NCBI GenBank assembly: GCA_010094025.1
Contig: ML991792.1
Location: 186,001 to 250,000 of the forward strand
Source of the DNA: Viridothelium virens
Taxonomy: Eukaryota; Ascomycota; Dothideomycetes; Trypetheliales; Trypetheliaceae
Reading direction: 5' to 3'
DNA length: 64,000 bases
The notes under the pieces are model-generated. The model made no database searches. It saw only the letters and a program-made list of their open reading frames with translations, and was not told where the DNA came from. The translations under genes and the position numbers were made by a program. Below, one piece after another: positions 33,237-44,612 of the stretch; position 1 is the first letter of the stretch; every line of letters starts with the position of its first letter.

Positions 33237-35292
33237 TCAGGAGTATGATGCTTTGCCGTCTTTAGCTTGTTTGCTTTGGCGAAGAAATGAACCGCTCCCT
33301 CGAATAGTCACAGAGCGGATATCTCCTCGAACAACATCTAGGCTGTCCGGTTCGATTTTAGGTAAGAACATTTTGTGCCTTTCTAGATCTTCTAGATATT
33401 CTAATAAAGGGTCTGGGAATTCCTCTCGTGGAGATTTGCCAACTGCAGTCCTTTGCCGACGCCATCGTACTCCGGCTATCCGGGTCCTGAGGGAGTCAGA
33501 GAAATTGACAGAATCTGAGGAACTAGCGCGACTTGTATAGATCGGTGAGTTTCTGAAATTGACGTGATCTGTCTCTACAGCGTCGTCTTTGAAGAAAGAG
33601 TTAGTATTGCGAACAGTCCTTGGCTTTTTGTTGAGCTTGTTGCTCGATTTAGCATTAAACCCGTTTTTCCCATCCGATTCACCACTTGGGACCTGTTCTG
33701 TAACGTTCCAAGGTAAAGTCGTTTCAGTAGATGGCGCGGGTGAGCCCTGTGGTGCGCAATCGTCATCGGAAATGTGCTGGGATGAACCGTTTTGCTCAGG
33801 TTGCTGAGGCAAAGAGCGTCGTATCATCCAACTCGGTATGAACCTTTTGACGCCAGAGTCCCGGTGGCTTGGGTTCATGGATTTGCCCTCGCTAGTCGTG
33901 CTGGCAAGTGAGCTTTCGTCGAGAACGTCTTCAGGTTCGGTTCCGACGTTTGTAGGTGACTCTTCTTGCCCGGATAAGGATGGGAAACTGCCTCCGCTAG
34001 CTGGGTGCATTTTATTCTGAGGCTGTTCTTCGTCCTCATCACTAGCTGAAGACAGAAAGAACGGATCGAGAAGCATTTGCTCCTGAGTAAGAGCGCTGGA
34101 TCCCAGGAGCTGTGAAGTTGCATTGTCCGCCATAAGACAGACTACCCGATCTACGATTTCTTTTGCTTCACTACTGTCTCGGGCCCAGAAGTCGTATCTG
34201 TTGAGATGATTGCGTGTGAGCATGTCATACCTTTGCGCGCGCTGGAAAACAAGCTTCAACTGAAACTGGTTCAGCTGGGCCCACGTCAGGTTGCATCCTG
34301 CAATATTCCTCGGGCTAGCATTGATCTCATAGATGAGTTCGCCGCGGCCACCGAATGCGAGCGTGAGCATGCCACTATCATGGAACGTGAGCTTGCATTG
34401 CTGTGTGGGTTTAGGAGATTCCCATGAATCATGCATGAGCTCGTATGTTTTCCCTCCCGCGCTGGATATTGGCTTGCGCCTTCGTCTTTTCATTCCCTCC
34501 GAGCCCTGGACCTCCGATTTTGGGATCGAAACGTGTACATGGACGTCAGGAGAGAGATGGTTCGTCGGTGGTGTATCATAAGGGGTGTAGGTACGGGGTC
34601 GCTTGCAGGCAGCCAGTACAAAACAAATGACTAGGGTGAATGCTGTCGCAGAACCGGCTATATTCAAGAATCTCTGCCGCTCGTGCGCTAGGATTGCAAC
34701 ATAGCTTGAGACGTGGTGTTCGAGCGAGCGCTTGACATTATCGATGAAATGGGGAGGTGGTGGAAGGGTAATGTTATGCGCCAGCGCGCAGTTCGGATTC
34801 GTTGCTGCTTGGGTCTGGTATGATCTCAGTATGGTTTTTGGTATATGGTCGCAGCAAGATGGATACCTCATCTGCGCAGTACTCCAGAAAGTCCTTCTTT
34901 GCTGTCCAAAGCGCCAACGCTTCCGATGTCTCTCCATCCACATTTGAGGCAATCGTAGGCCAAAGGGTTAGGACGGCTATAATTAGCGTCGCTGGCCCCA
35001 CAAGATACAAAAGGCCTTTGCGTGTTGTCCCGCCCCATCTCTTCAAAGTACTGTCGGTCGAACTGCAAGATACTGTATTCGAAGTATTGCTGGTGGAGCA
35101 AGAGCCATCGTCAGGGTCTGAAACCGGTCTCTGGGATCCATCTTGGACTTCAGCCTCGTCCTTAGTCGTCTGACTACCGCCATTCGCTGCATTGAGCCGT
35201 GCTGCCGCTCCAATTTGTGCGCCATTGATCGGTTGATCGTTCTGCGTTGCCAAACGTACGACAGAATCTTGATTTCCTGGCTCTTGCGGCAT
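33237..35292 (-). CDS. Two-TM fungal membrane protein of unknown function
   Basis: Exons 34867-35292 and 33237-34814 join (52-nt intron, phase 0, at CADE|TQAATNP) to 667 residues. The first part is Ser/Thr/Asn-rich and cytosolic-looking, followed by TM1 (GLLYLVGPATLIIAVLTLW). A 120-residue loop has a Cys and N-glycosylation sites. TM2 is FLNIAGSATAFTLVICFVLAAC, followed by a basic KRRRRKP. After it comes a conserved-looking block (KLTFHDSGMLTLAFGGRGELIYEINASP, LNQFQLKLVFQRAQRYDML), then a long acidic/Ser-rich disordered tail with FIPSWMIRRSLP and a basic end. I do not recognise a family. The start is set at MPQEPGNQDS; an upstream in-frame ATG at 35463 would add 57 residues of poor coding character. 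Confidence 0.68.
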
Positions 35293-36046
35293 TATCACAT
35301 CCAACCATTGGCAATATGAAAAGAGCTGTTTAGGTTGACTTTGGTGGGGGAGGAGGAATCTGGAGGTATGGCCATCCTTCTCGGAAGCAAGGCCGAATCG
35401 CAGCAAGTTCAGCCTGGCATCGGCGTATGCATCTCCCACGAGGGCTCGTTCCGTTTCCCTCACATCTTCGAATGGGGCTCAACGTAGCTGGACATTCGAA
35501 CAATCTGAGTGCCGCCATATTACGTGATTGAGCGATGATCAATGAAAGTCTGGATGGTGCAGACATCGTTGCTCTAGTCAATATGTATTCTACATGGGTG
35601 AAACACTACTTCGTACGGACCACTTGGCATTCGCTAGATTTGAGAGCCGAAGGCCTGTTGTCGCCAGACTCAAGACCTTTGCTGTCACATTCATCTCGCG
35701 ATCAAGGACTCTCTCATACATTCTTCACACCCTCACAGAACACTAATCGTGATGCGAGCTTCTTTGACCAGAGAGGAATGGATACCTCCTCATTCCTGCA
35801 CTGATAGTGTCGACGACTTCTTTCGCCTACAACTCATCGGAGCTTTCAGAGTGGTCACTCTTAGTGAGCTCATCCTTGACTACCACTTTACTACGTTCCG
35901 CCGGAAACTGCTTTCGATCTGGAACGGATTTGCATCCTTGGCCGAACTATTGCAAACCGGAGTGGAAGTGCGATGCTGTTCCGAAGATTGTCTCTCTCCG
36001 TTCAGTACATAATTAGTATCTATGTTACTAATCATGCGTCTCGCGG
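35293..36046. other. Intergenic region
   Basis: 754 bases upstream of the two-TM protein gene and downstream of the second SDR. ORFs at 35535-36016 overlap each other in different frames and look non-coding. Confidence 0.4.
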
Positions 36047-37063
36047 TCAAATCTTTGACTCTCTCTCCTTAGTTGTTATTTTCTTGATAAAATCATAGAC
36101 CGGGAAAGGATTGTCAGAATCCCGTACTGGTGACTGAGGAAAGTCGATAACCTGCCTTCTACCTTTCTCGTCCATAGAGATACACGTTCCGCCGACATGA
36201 TCACCATTCTCTATTAACTCAATCACCACTTCAGCAACAGCATGGGGTTCAATAGCTTCCAGCTCTGAGTAATTAAATGCTTTGGCTATGTCTTCTGAAT
36301 CGTCCCAAATCGCTGATTTGACGATCCTAGACAATTCAGATTTAGTGGCTTGCGATATAAACGGTCCGGATACAGAATCTACGTACCCTGGACAGACAGC
36401 AACAAACTTGATGCCCTCTTGAGGATCTGCTGAGGCCATGCTTTTCACAAAGCCCACGAGGGCATGCTTCGACGCGCAATACAACGGGTGAGCGTAGCGA
36501 CCGTACAGACCTGCTAGAGAAGCTACATGAACGACCACTCCTTTTATATTATTACGCAGGAGTGCCCTCAATGCAATACGACCGAGTTGTAATGGATGGG
36601 TGACATCTAGACCATTAGAAGCTTTTTCGTGTGCGACTCCATGGAACTTACTGATGTCCAGCGTCGCATAAGAAGATTCTCCATTGTCAGCCCACCAATT
36701 AGATCGATTGGGCTCCAGTATACCTGCTGCCGGAACATAAATGGATGGGATGGTACCAAAATGCTTCTTAGCTGCTGGTATGATTCGCTCAAGCTGTTCT
36801 CGTTTGGTAACATTCGTTTGCAAAAAGACTGCTTTACCAGCAGAAGCTTCGATGAATTGTTCCGCTGGTTTGGTGGGCTTTAGATCGGCGACTAGAGCTT
36901 TCCCGCCATTTGCAACGATAGCTTTCGCAATCTCAAGACCAATCCCTAGAGGCAAACTCGAGTTAACAATGCCTCTTCATCTCAAATAGTAACGGGTCAC
37001 ACCTGAGCCGCCGCCTGTCACAACTGCGATTTGCCCGCGAACGGGGAAATTCCCGACGCCCAT
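36047..37063 (-). CDS. Short-chain dehydrogenase/reductase (15-PGDH-like)
   Basis: Exons 37003-37063 and 36047-36945 join exactly inside the cofactor motif (TGGGSG|IGLEIAKAI) to give 319 residues. Seen: MGVGNFPVRGQIAVVTGGGSGIG, Asp after beta-2 (ALVADLKP, so NAD(H) is likely), LQTNVTKREQLE, VPAAGILEP, HVASLAGLYG with the catalytic Ser, and YCASKHALVGFVKSMA with catalytic Tyr and Lys, VCPGYVDS. The C-terminal extension of ~80 residues (EPHAVAEVVIELIENGDHVGGTCISMDEKGRRQVIDFP) is what fungal 15-hydroxyprostaglandin-dehydrogenase-like SDRs have. The substrate is unknown. The MITE at 37271-37538 lies about 200 bases upstream of its start codon, in the promoter. Confidence 0.88.
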
Positions 37064-37941
37064 CCCTGAGTTCCCAGCAACGATTTTAATGTGTCTGCAG
37101 AGAGATTAGTCGAGGGCCGAGTGAGACGATCAGTGAATTATGACAGCGAGGCTAGTCATGGTGTATTAAAATTATTAGGTTTGGTAGGTAATACTGAGCA
37201 GGCAGCAGTACTAAGTCACGACGTCACAGGTTGCCGATCTTCATCGGGTACTCTAGAGCTGCATAACGACTAGAGTACAGTGGTCATTTTTGAAGTGGGA
37301 TAGCGCTAGACAGGGAGTTATAGTGTGTGATCCGATTGGCTTTCAAAAACAGCTTTAGTCCTTTTTTGGATAGCTGCAACAGGTAACAATTCTTTTGATT
37401 GGTCAAAATTCTTTTCACTAAAACTTTTTATAGTTTGACGTAAGAAGCTAGATAGGGCTAGTACGAATACTGATTGGTAGTAGACAGGGGCCCCCTAGTC
37501 TAGTGCTTGCCCACTTCAAAAATGACCACTGTACTCTAACTATCGCCCCCACAAAGACCCGCTGCAGCTTGCATCAGCACTAACATTTTCGATCTTTGGG
37601 TAAGACCGTATTCTCCTCTCCGCATCGCATGGTAGCATGGCACTTGGAAACTTCCATGGTGATGGATACTTGTGGCCGCCCCCTCTGGCCACTACTGTCT
37701 AATGTCACTCTGAACGGTGTCGCTACTACTGCTTCGGCCCTGGACTCTTGGTATTCTTTCCAAAATTTGGATATTCAGCCGTTCATTTCGTAATAGTAGA
37801 AAGATCCTCCAGGTTGAGTCCATACCCTCGACCATTGGTCGGCAAAAAAATGAAGTCGCTCTGGAACTCATTAAGGGAAAGATTCATTAGGAGGAATTTG
37901 ACAAAATCTTCACGCTGTCCAGAGGCGATTCCTTCCATGCA
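37064..37941. other. Intergenic region with MITE
   Basis: 878 bases between the SDR start and the 3' end of the rhodopsin-like gene. About a third is the inverted-repeat element described separately. The rest shows no coding signal. Confidence 0.45.
37271..37538. mobile_element. MITE with 29-bp perfect terminal inverted repeats
   Basis: The ends TAGAGTACAGTGGTCATTTT+TGAAGTGGG (37271-37299) and their exact reverse complement (37510-37538) frame 268 bases without an ORF. Similarity continues inward imperfectly for another ~20 bases (AGCGCTAGACAGGG against the right-hand equivalent). The CAGTGG tip flanked by TA is the form seen in Tc1/mariner-pogo type elements; if so, the element proper runs CAGTGG...CCACTG with TA duplications, and the GAG/CTC outside is chance or part of a longer repeat. 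The perfect ends suggest recent insertion or mobilisation. Confidence 0.82.
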
Positions 37942-39381
37942 TCAAACAAATCCATGTGCTTCCTCTCCCGCTCTCTCTCCTTTTCCTACGTTCCCTTCTC
38001 CCGAAATATCACTATTACTTCTCCCACCTTCCACATCAAAATGCGTCGTTTTCTTGATCCCCCCATTGCCCGTCTCCAAATCACCCCTCAAATTGCGCTC
38101 CTCCACTCCAGCCACGGTAGCTCCCCCCACCTCTACGCTCGCCGTGTGCCTCGCCACCCTCAGCGGGTCGCCGTCCCGCGCCATCCCCGGATACGTCAGC
38201 TCACTCGCGAGATGCACCTTATCTTCAAACTCATCCACATTCTTGCCGTTCGCACCGACATTGGGGGAATCGTGAAGACGTTTGTGGGAGGCCGTTCCAC
38301 TGCCACGCTGCGATCTCCGCGCCGAGATGTACGACCGTACTGTGGAGCGCAGCAGCTTCCAGCCAGGATAGATAGCCGGCACGCTGGCGGCGACGATGCC
38401 GATGTTGACTTCCCAGGAGCGATAGTACCAGTTGGGGATGCTCTCCCAGGTGGAGTCCTGGTTGACGTTTTCGTAATTGAGGACAGTGCGGACGATGCAG
38501 AAGGAGGCGGTGCTGTTTATCGAAGTGAGTAGGAGGGCAGGTGTCAGGAGGTGAAGGAGACTTACATGAGACCGAGACCCATAAGGCAGCAGAGCCCTAC
38601 TTTCAGACGTCTGGAGATCTGAACCTTCCAGAGAATAACAATGGGGAAAGAAGCGAGTATGAAATCAGAGACGATAGATATTATCGCCTGAGAGATGATG
38701 ATCCGCTGAAGTTGAGCAAAGGTGAAGCATGTAGCTGGGACCATTGGATTCCAAGCGCCAGCAATTGGATTACACTGAAAGATCCAGACGAAAGTTAAGA
38801 CGATATTGCTAACGATAAGCCCAACAATCACGCCCTGGATTGGCCGTATGTAGATCTTCTCAACAGGTATGCGTAGCAAAAAGAAACATATCGATAATTT
38901 AGTAAACATAAGCGTCTGAAATGTCTGGATCCATTCGCCGTATGAGTACTTCTGGAATTCAATGTAATGCCACTGGGATAGGCAATCTTTATGTTTTCCA
39001 AATCCATAGTGAAGCTGTACGATAACCAGGCCGAAGGCGATGAAGATGCCGCAGATAGCTGCAATTATTGTCTGCAAGCCATGAGTAATGACACGATGTA
39101 TGCGTGCTCCGGCGATGTCAAAAGGATCCGCGACCAAATAAGCACCCCTTTGCGTCAAACCGCAGATACTTTCAGGTACAGGGAAGGGTTAAACTGAGGA
39201 TCTTGAGACCTACATAGTCGTCCCACCCAACTTTTCGAACGATAAATATACGAACACCAAGGCGCACGAAAGTAACAATAACTGAGAAGATGGTCACAAC
39301 TAGGGTTGTAGCCAGCATACCTGGCTCACGACTGTAGCCACATTCGGAGGGTGGAGCAGCGTTGTTCGCTGCATTTTCCAT
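37942..39381 (-). CDS. Rhodopsin-like (PTH11-type) seven-TM membrane protein
   Basis: Exons 39214-39381, 38566-39071 and 37942-38512 give 414 residues. Layout: short extracellular N-terminus (MENAANNAAPPSECGYSREPG), then seven hydrophobic helices. Typical marks of the fungal rhodopsin-domain family: VGWDDYTIIAA after TM2, LHYGFGKHKDCL, TKLSICFFLLRI, FQCNPIAGAWNP with the conserved C-x-P, SDFILASFPIVILWKVQISRRLKVGL, RSWEVNIGIVAASVPAIYPG. The cytosolic tail of ~120 residues is charged and disordered. These proteins are thought to be GPCR-like sensors at the plasma membrane; none of the sequence shows the ligand. The first intron (142 nt) is longer than usual; it is placed to give WDDYTIIAA. Confidence 0.85.
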
Positions 39382-40742
39382 GCTGGTAATGAATAACAAG
39401 CCCAAAGCTTTTGGACAACGTGATTAGATTTCAGAGAGTCACTTGTCATTGAACGAGGGTGGACCCTGGTGCTCTAACTGTGGGTACTGAGAACATATAA
39501 ACGAACCGGTCAGCCTTCTCCGACACGCAGCAAGGTATTAAAGTAAAGATATGATAATACTGAAGGAAAAAGCTGGTAGGGATCAAGCGAGCATCGCGGC
39601 ACAGGCATTGAGCGAATACAGATCGGGGTGAAGAGTCCCCGCCTGAGGGTAGAGGCTGAGAAGGCAAGGTACAGATCGACGATGGAGATTTGGGGGCTGA
39701 AGACGAGAATGGTAAATTCAGTCCGCTTCATCTAGCTCATTGGGCGCGCCGTTAAGTGTTCGATGGCCGACCCTTGCAGCTGCATATCTCCCGTCCTTAC
39801 CAAGATCGCTGTGGAGTTCGAAATCCACCTGAGTGATGATCCTAGGCTTAAGAAGTTGACTGCGGCCAATCCGAGCCCTTTTGTCCATAACTATTGGTCA
39901 TGCAGACTCCCCACGCGGGCAAGGGACTGTTACTGTATGCGAGATTTTCAATCTGCTCTCCAAGAAATATGAACTGAATTCGAGTCCATTAGTGCTTTCG
40001 TTGCGTGCTGCCCAGTCTGGAAGAAAAAGGAATTGATAGCGTAACGGTGGTATGACGTATCGTACATGAGCAAAGTAGACAAAACCTGGGGCAAGGATTT
40101 CCCACTTGGCCAATGCTAGGCGATTCCAACATGCAGTTTGCATCTCGCTTGCGAGCTTGCGCAATGTCGTCTGTACAGTAACACTGTGAAACATCGACTT
40201 TACCAACCATGCTTCTGCGGATTCGGTGCAGAAAGCAGACAGGTACTCCGTCCGTACATTGATAATTAGTTGGTACCTGCCTCCTGGATTGAAAGGGACC
40301 TCGGCTACACCCGCAGCTTGTTCAGCCTTCCGCCGTCTCCTCCCGCAAATATACAAATGACGTATGTGCAAAGTACAAATTCAGTACGGTCCCTAAAACC
40401 GATGATCAGGAAACCGTTGCAGACCTACCTCTTCTGGCATTTTTGTAAAGCTACTTTGAGAAGTTAAGTCAAGAAAAGAGGCTAGCAGAGACTAGAAAAG
40501 ACTGGAGAAGATAGGGGCAGTTTAATTGGTGTGGATTCACAATCCACACTACAACTCGCCGGCGTCTAGCTCGTGCGGCTTTGTTGGTGGCGCTCTCAAA
40601 AACGTCCTTAGACTTGATGTATGATGATGATGCCTTCGGAAGACCGTCCATTTGAAGGAGTCGTCGCCGAGAACAAAGTGTAAAACGGTGATTCATACCA
40701 TTCTGCTGTGGTTGGGTGACAAAAATTGTCATTTTCTTAGAT
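39382..40742. other. Intergenic region, 1.4 kb
   Basis: Upstream of the rhodopsin-like gene. It carries a near copy of the TACTCCGT motif (about 40243). ORFs are short. From 40720 on lies the 3' end of the tentative small gene listed next. Confidence 0.4.
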
Positions 40743-41043
40743 TCACTCGATGGCCCACGATTCCACTGAGCTTAAGTCAGCTGAACTACATAGCTATCTG
40801 TTAATATTCTCCTGCATACTTACAAAGCATTTGCTTGACAATAGACTCCTTCCTGTTGCGGCTGCCGCACTCTATAGCAATGGCGGCACTGGCAAATTGC
40901 AAAAAGGCCATTAGACTATAGTAGAGGACCATGCAGGCAATGGAGCAACCTCCACCTAAAGAGGCTCGAAGGCGCTGTGTCCGTTCCCGTGCTAAGAATG
41001 GTGAGAAGTTGCTTGATATCTCAAGACGGCTCAGTTCCAGCAT
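40743..41043 (-). CDS. Possible small two-exon gene (81 aa), tentative
   Basis: A frame from the ATG at 41043 reads LELSRLEISSNFSPFLARER, a hydrophobic stretch (ACMVLYYSLMAFLQFASAAIA) and CGSRNRKESIVKQML. It then meets a perfect GTAAGT donor at 40823. A branch-like TGACTTAAG and a CAG acceptor at 40766-40768 follow, leading to a short tail LESWAIE and a stop. Composition and the good intron suggest coding, but there is no recognised family, and the start is only 55 bases below the HET gene stop. It could be a remnant or a 3' part of something larger. Confidence 0.28.
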
Positions 41044-41098
41044 ACCCAGATGCCCGCGACGAAGCTCCTATGATTTAATCACACTTCGATAGAGGCGA

Positions 41099-43381
41099 CT
41101 ATCGAATCAGGATCTGAACGACTTCCTGCTTGTCATCTACACCAGTTCCGTTCTGCTTGCAAATTGACTCATATTGGCCAACACCCTCCACATACGCATC
41201 CCCCAAATTCTCAAAGCTGCCATCATCCCGTTTCCTCAGGATGAACGGGATGGAGCAGCCCTGCAAAAGCCACACCTCATCACCGGCTCGAGCAGTCTCT
41301 GGCAGCCATCCCATACGCCCATCTCGGAGCGAGCAGAGGACTCTCCGATCATCGATGAAAGAAGCCTTGGGCTCCCACGGCATGGGCAATGTCTTAACTG
41401 GATCTAGACTGCAAGTGATCTTTGGACGACGAGAGGAGTTCAGGCCAAAGAACTGGCCTACGGAGAAGTAGCCCGCAGCGACTTCGACTTGAATTTGGTC
41501 ATCCATTGGTCTTGTATAGCCGTCGTCTCGGGTATAAGGTTTGTCGTCACGCATGCTTTGGGTCGCTGGGTGGCCTTGGCGGAGAAAGGCGCCGAGTTTG
41601 TCGAAATCGAGAGTCTTAGAATGATGCGACAGGGTGGAATTGATGTGGTGATAGCACCAGGAGAACCATGGAAGTAGCATCTGCGTCAGGACGAGTTTCG
41701 ACCTTAAATCTGGAGGTGGCAGGTTGGCTTTGTGTCGGTCGTGTTCGCCAACAAAACGGGTGAAATTGTTAGGATAGGTCAGCAGCCTCTCGTTGCCTTT
41801 GAACTGCTGTTCGACAGTGCCATAGCATTTCGACTTTGTGGAGATGGTGTTGTCATCACTTGTCTGAATCTTGAACGTGTGATCTGTAGCAGCTTTATGA
41901 GCAGCGAGCTTACCCAAGCATGGACCGGAGGAGAGGCGGTTGAAGTCCGGAATCCAAGATGGCAAGTCCAAGCTGTCGATAGGTGACATGCATCGCTGGT
42001 ACCCAGCCAAAGCAAGGAGAAGCGAATCTGGCGCCGATGACTTAATATAGCGTTGAACAACTCTCGTCCACAAGTCATTGGCCTGCAAACCGTAATTGGG
42101 AGCCAGATATCTAGCGTCGTCCGGGCGCATCAATGCTCTAACGGCAAAAACTCGATCCAGCGCATTCGATGATTCCATAGAGGCAGTGTTAAGTAGTACT
42201 TCTATCAGTTCGTGTTCTTTGCGATCGTCGTTTCCCTGTATCAATTGTTGGAATCTCTTGTAGCTAACGTCATGAGTCAGGTCAACTGACCCAAGCGTTT
42301 CGAGATAATGTCCAGCAAACTTGTGCAAATCCGGGCCTTTTACGTAGTGCTGTCCAGCAAAATACCATATCCGCTCCTGGCCGGGCAGCAAGACTTCTTG
42401 AAACGGCCACAATCGAAAGAAATACGGCTTTTGCAATAGCATTGCCACAGAATCCCACATTGTATACTGTTTTTCGCTTTGAAACAATTGAAACGCGCGG
42501 GTAAGAATGCCAGGCTCAGGCTGCCCCGGTAAAGGAGCGCTTGGAACTCGCATGCTTCCAGAGCAGAAAGGGCATTTATCCGGCGCCATCCGTGATACCA
42601 TCACGTCCGAAGTCTGATTGCCGCAATCTTCTACCATGTCTTTCATATCAGGCCAATCGACGGCTTTATCCTCTCCTTTAGATGAGCCGGACGGACCGAG
42701 AACTGCCATTGACCAGAATGCGTAGCAGTCTGTAGGAGTAGCATCGCCTAGCCAAACTAGGACTTTGGAAGCATTCTCGTAAATGTCACCCATCATAGAC
42801 ACCTGTGCCTCTTTCTCGATTCTGTCGTCCTGATTGATGCAGATTGAATCAATCCAAATCCTGCTTGAATGCTTGCGGTCTCGGAAGCGGCGGAGAGCCC
42901 CAGCAGCAGATTCTGTGATGTTCAGAAAGCCGCCATCCAGTTCAATGCGATGATCGAATACAGGAGGGCCCCAGCGATAAGATATTGCAGTAAACTTGGG
43001 GGCTCGGTTGCTGAAAAAAGGCAGTTTGAAGCCTTCCCGATCGGAGTCGCTTTCAGAAGCAGCCCAAGACTCAAGCGATGATGTATCATCATCCTCAGAT
43101 TCTAGCTTTGATGGTCTTTCGGAGTCTTCTTCCCTTTCGAGCTGGAAATTTGTGGAGCCCCTCAAAGGCGTCGCTATTAAAGAGCCACGTAAAGGCTCGT
43201 CGGTTCCGCCAGGTAAAAGCTTGAGCAAGCGAATGGATCCCTTTGAGAGACGCGTATAGCAGTATGCACTGCTTTCTTGAGCACCCCCACGTTCGACACC
43301 AGCCTTCTTTTCGTCCTTCGTGTCGGTCTTATTGCTCAAGCCGAACAGAGCTTGCATGGTGAAGCACGATCCACAATTCAC
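41099..43381 (-). CDS. HET-domain (heterokaryon incompatibility) protein
   Basis: A single exon of 760 codons. The HET domain lies at about residues 130-320: KFTAISYRWGPP (motif 1), RIWIDSICINQDDRIEKEAQVSMMGDIYENASKVLVWLGD (motif 2) and SNALDRVFAVRALMRPDDAR further on, as in the family. The N-terminus is charged and disordered with an acidic patch. The C-terminus has the common trailing block WLPETARAGDEVWLLQGCSIPFILRKRDDG, typical of full-length HET proteins. HET proteins trigger programmed cell death on contact with a non-self partner, often with a NACHT/NLR protein; here no partner-type domain is fused. The function in this strain is unknown. No intron is needed. Confidence 0.93.
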   Translation of the reverse strand: MNCGSCFTMQALFGLSNKTDTKDEKKAGVERGGAQESSAYCYTRLSKGSIRLLKLLPGGTDEPLRGSLIATPLRGSTNFQLEREEDSERPSKLESEDDDTSSLESWAASESDSDREGFKLPFFSNRAPKFTAISYRWGPPVFDHRIELDGGFLNITESAAGALRRFRDRKHSSRIWIDSICINQDDRIEKEAQVSMMGDIYENASKVLVWLGDATPTDCYAFWSMAVLGPSGSSKGEDKAVDWPDMKDMVEDCGNQTSDVMVSRMAPDKCPFCSGSMRVPSAPLPGQPEPGILTRAFQLFQSEKQYTMWDSVAMLLQKPYFFRLWPFQEVLLPGQERIWYFAGQHYVKGPDLHKFAGHYLETLGSVDLTHDVSYKRFQQLIQGNDDRKEHELIEVLLNTASMESSNALDRVFAVRALMRPDDARYLAPNYGLQANDLWTRVVQRYIKSSAPDSLLLALAGYQRCMSPIDSLDLPSWIPDFNRLSSGPCLGKLAAHKAATDHTFKIQTSDDNTISTKSKCYGTVEQQFKGNERLLTYPNNFTRFVGEHDRHKANLPPPDLRSKLVLTQMLLPWFSWCYHHINSTLSHHSKTLDFDKLGAFLRQGHPATQSMRDDKPYTRDDGYTRPMDDQIQVEVAAGYFSVGQFFGLNSSRRPKITCSLDPVKTLPMPWEPKASFIDDRRVLCSLRDGRMGWLPETARAGDEVWLLQGCSIPFILRKRDDGSFENLGDAYVEGVGQYESICKQNGTGVDDKQEVVQILIR

Positions 43382-44612
43382 GATGTTTCTGAAATTAGCG
43401 GCGGCCGGGGTCGAGAACAGAATTTGTACTCAGGCTTCGCTTCATACCATCCGAATCCATTAGTGGATCTGCATCGGCTCAATAATGCTCCAGATAGCCC
43501 ATGTAAGCCAGAAAATCCAGACTACTTCCTCCAGAGCCTCTTGCAAGACAGTCGGATATCACGTGCAGAGCTGAAAGACGTGAACGCCACCGCATCATTG
43601 CGCGTAGAGGTTCCGCCCCCATCTGGAATGCCTTGTGTGTACACTGCCCCATGACACCATTGAGCGAGATGAGAATGTCGGTGTTGGCAGATGTAGTCGA
43701 ATTTCTGACCTTCACAGGTTTGAGGAAGCCCCTCAGTAAAATGCGTTTGACGGGGTGAGAAAAAGTGCTGCGAACGATATGGAAAAGAAATCTATTAGGA
43801 ATCGCCCTAATACCTCATCTTGGCTATAGGGAGTTCGAAGGACCCCAACATATTCTTAAGGTAAAGGCAGTTGTCCTAAGCCTTGGTCTCGCCGTCTCTG
43901 TTGACGTTTCTCATCACAGCCCTTGGTGATCGATGGGCGAGCTGACTAAGCGTGGTTCTCGTCCCGAACTCCATCTTCCAACCAATTTCATCTGAGGCTA
44001 TCGGATCACTTGGTGTATCTCCAAATAGATACATCTCTTGACATTCCTGGTGCGACAGTATCTGGAAGTCTAGCTGTCTGGGGCCGCCTGCAAGTGATTT
44101 GTGCTACCTTGTGTGCGTTTCCTTTTGTCACAATGCTGGGATGCTGCTACCGCAATCGTGCCTGCCCTTTGTATCAACGTGGTCAGGTGCGGAAGCGGCG
44201 CCTGCGGTTCCCTGTCATACTGCCTACCTTGGAGACTTGTGTGTGTGGTATATCTTCCTAAGGTAGGTCAGGTAATTTATCAAGGTGGCTGTCCTTGGCA
44301 CTTTCCGATATCTATACTAGGCAGATATGCAAAGCAGATGTGGCTTGGACATATGGGAATTGAAAACGTGATCTACTCTCCAAACACGTTACCCTGCCAA
44401 TATGCGAGATTCTAAAATGGGCAGCCTCCATCGCCTGGTCAGATCTTTCAGTTACAGCGAGATGCGAAACTTCACTATCTCTTAGATGCAAGACTTGCCT
44501 TTCGCATGGGAGCATTCACTACATCCTCAATTCATTCCTCTTCATCTATCTGGGATATACTCGCCCAAAAGTCCCCACGGAATCTCATCTTGATCTACTA
44601 CAATCTGTTACG
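43382..44612. other. Intergenic region between HET gene and glyoxal oxidase
   Basis: 1.2 kb of divergent promoter sequence for the HET and glyoxal oxidase genes. ORFs on both strands overlap and lack any domain. CCTAAGGTAGGT-type words occur at about 44260. Nothing else was recognised. Confidence 0.42.
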
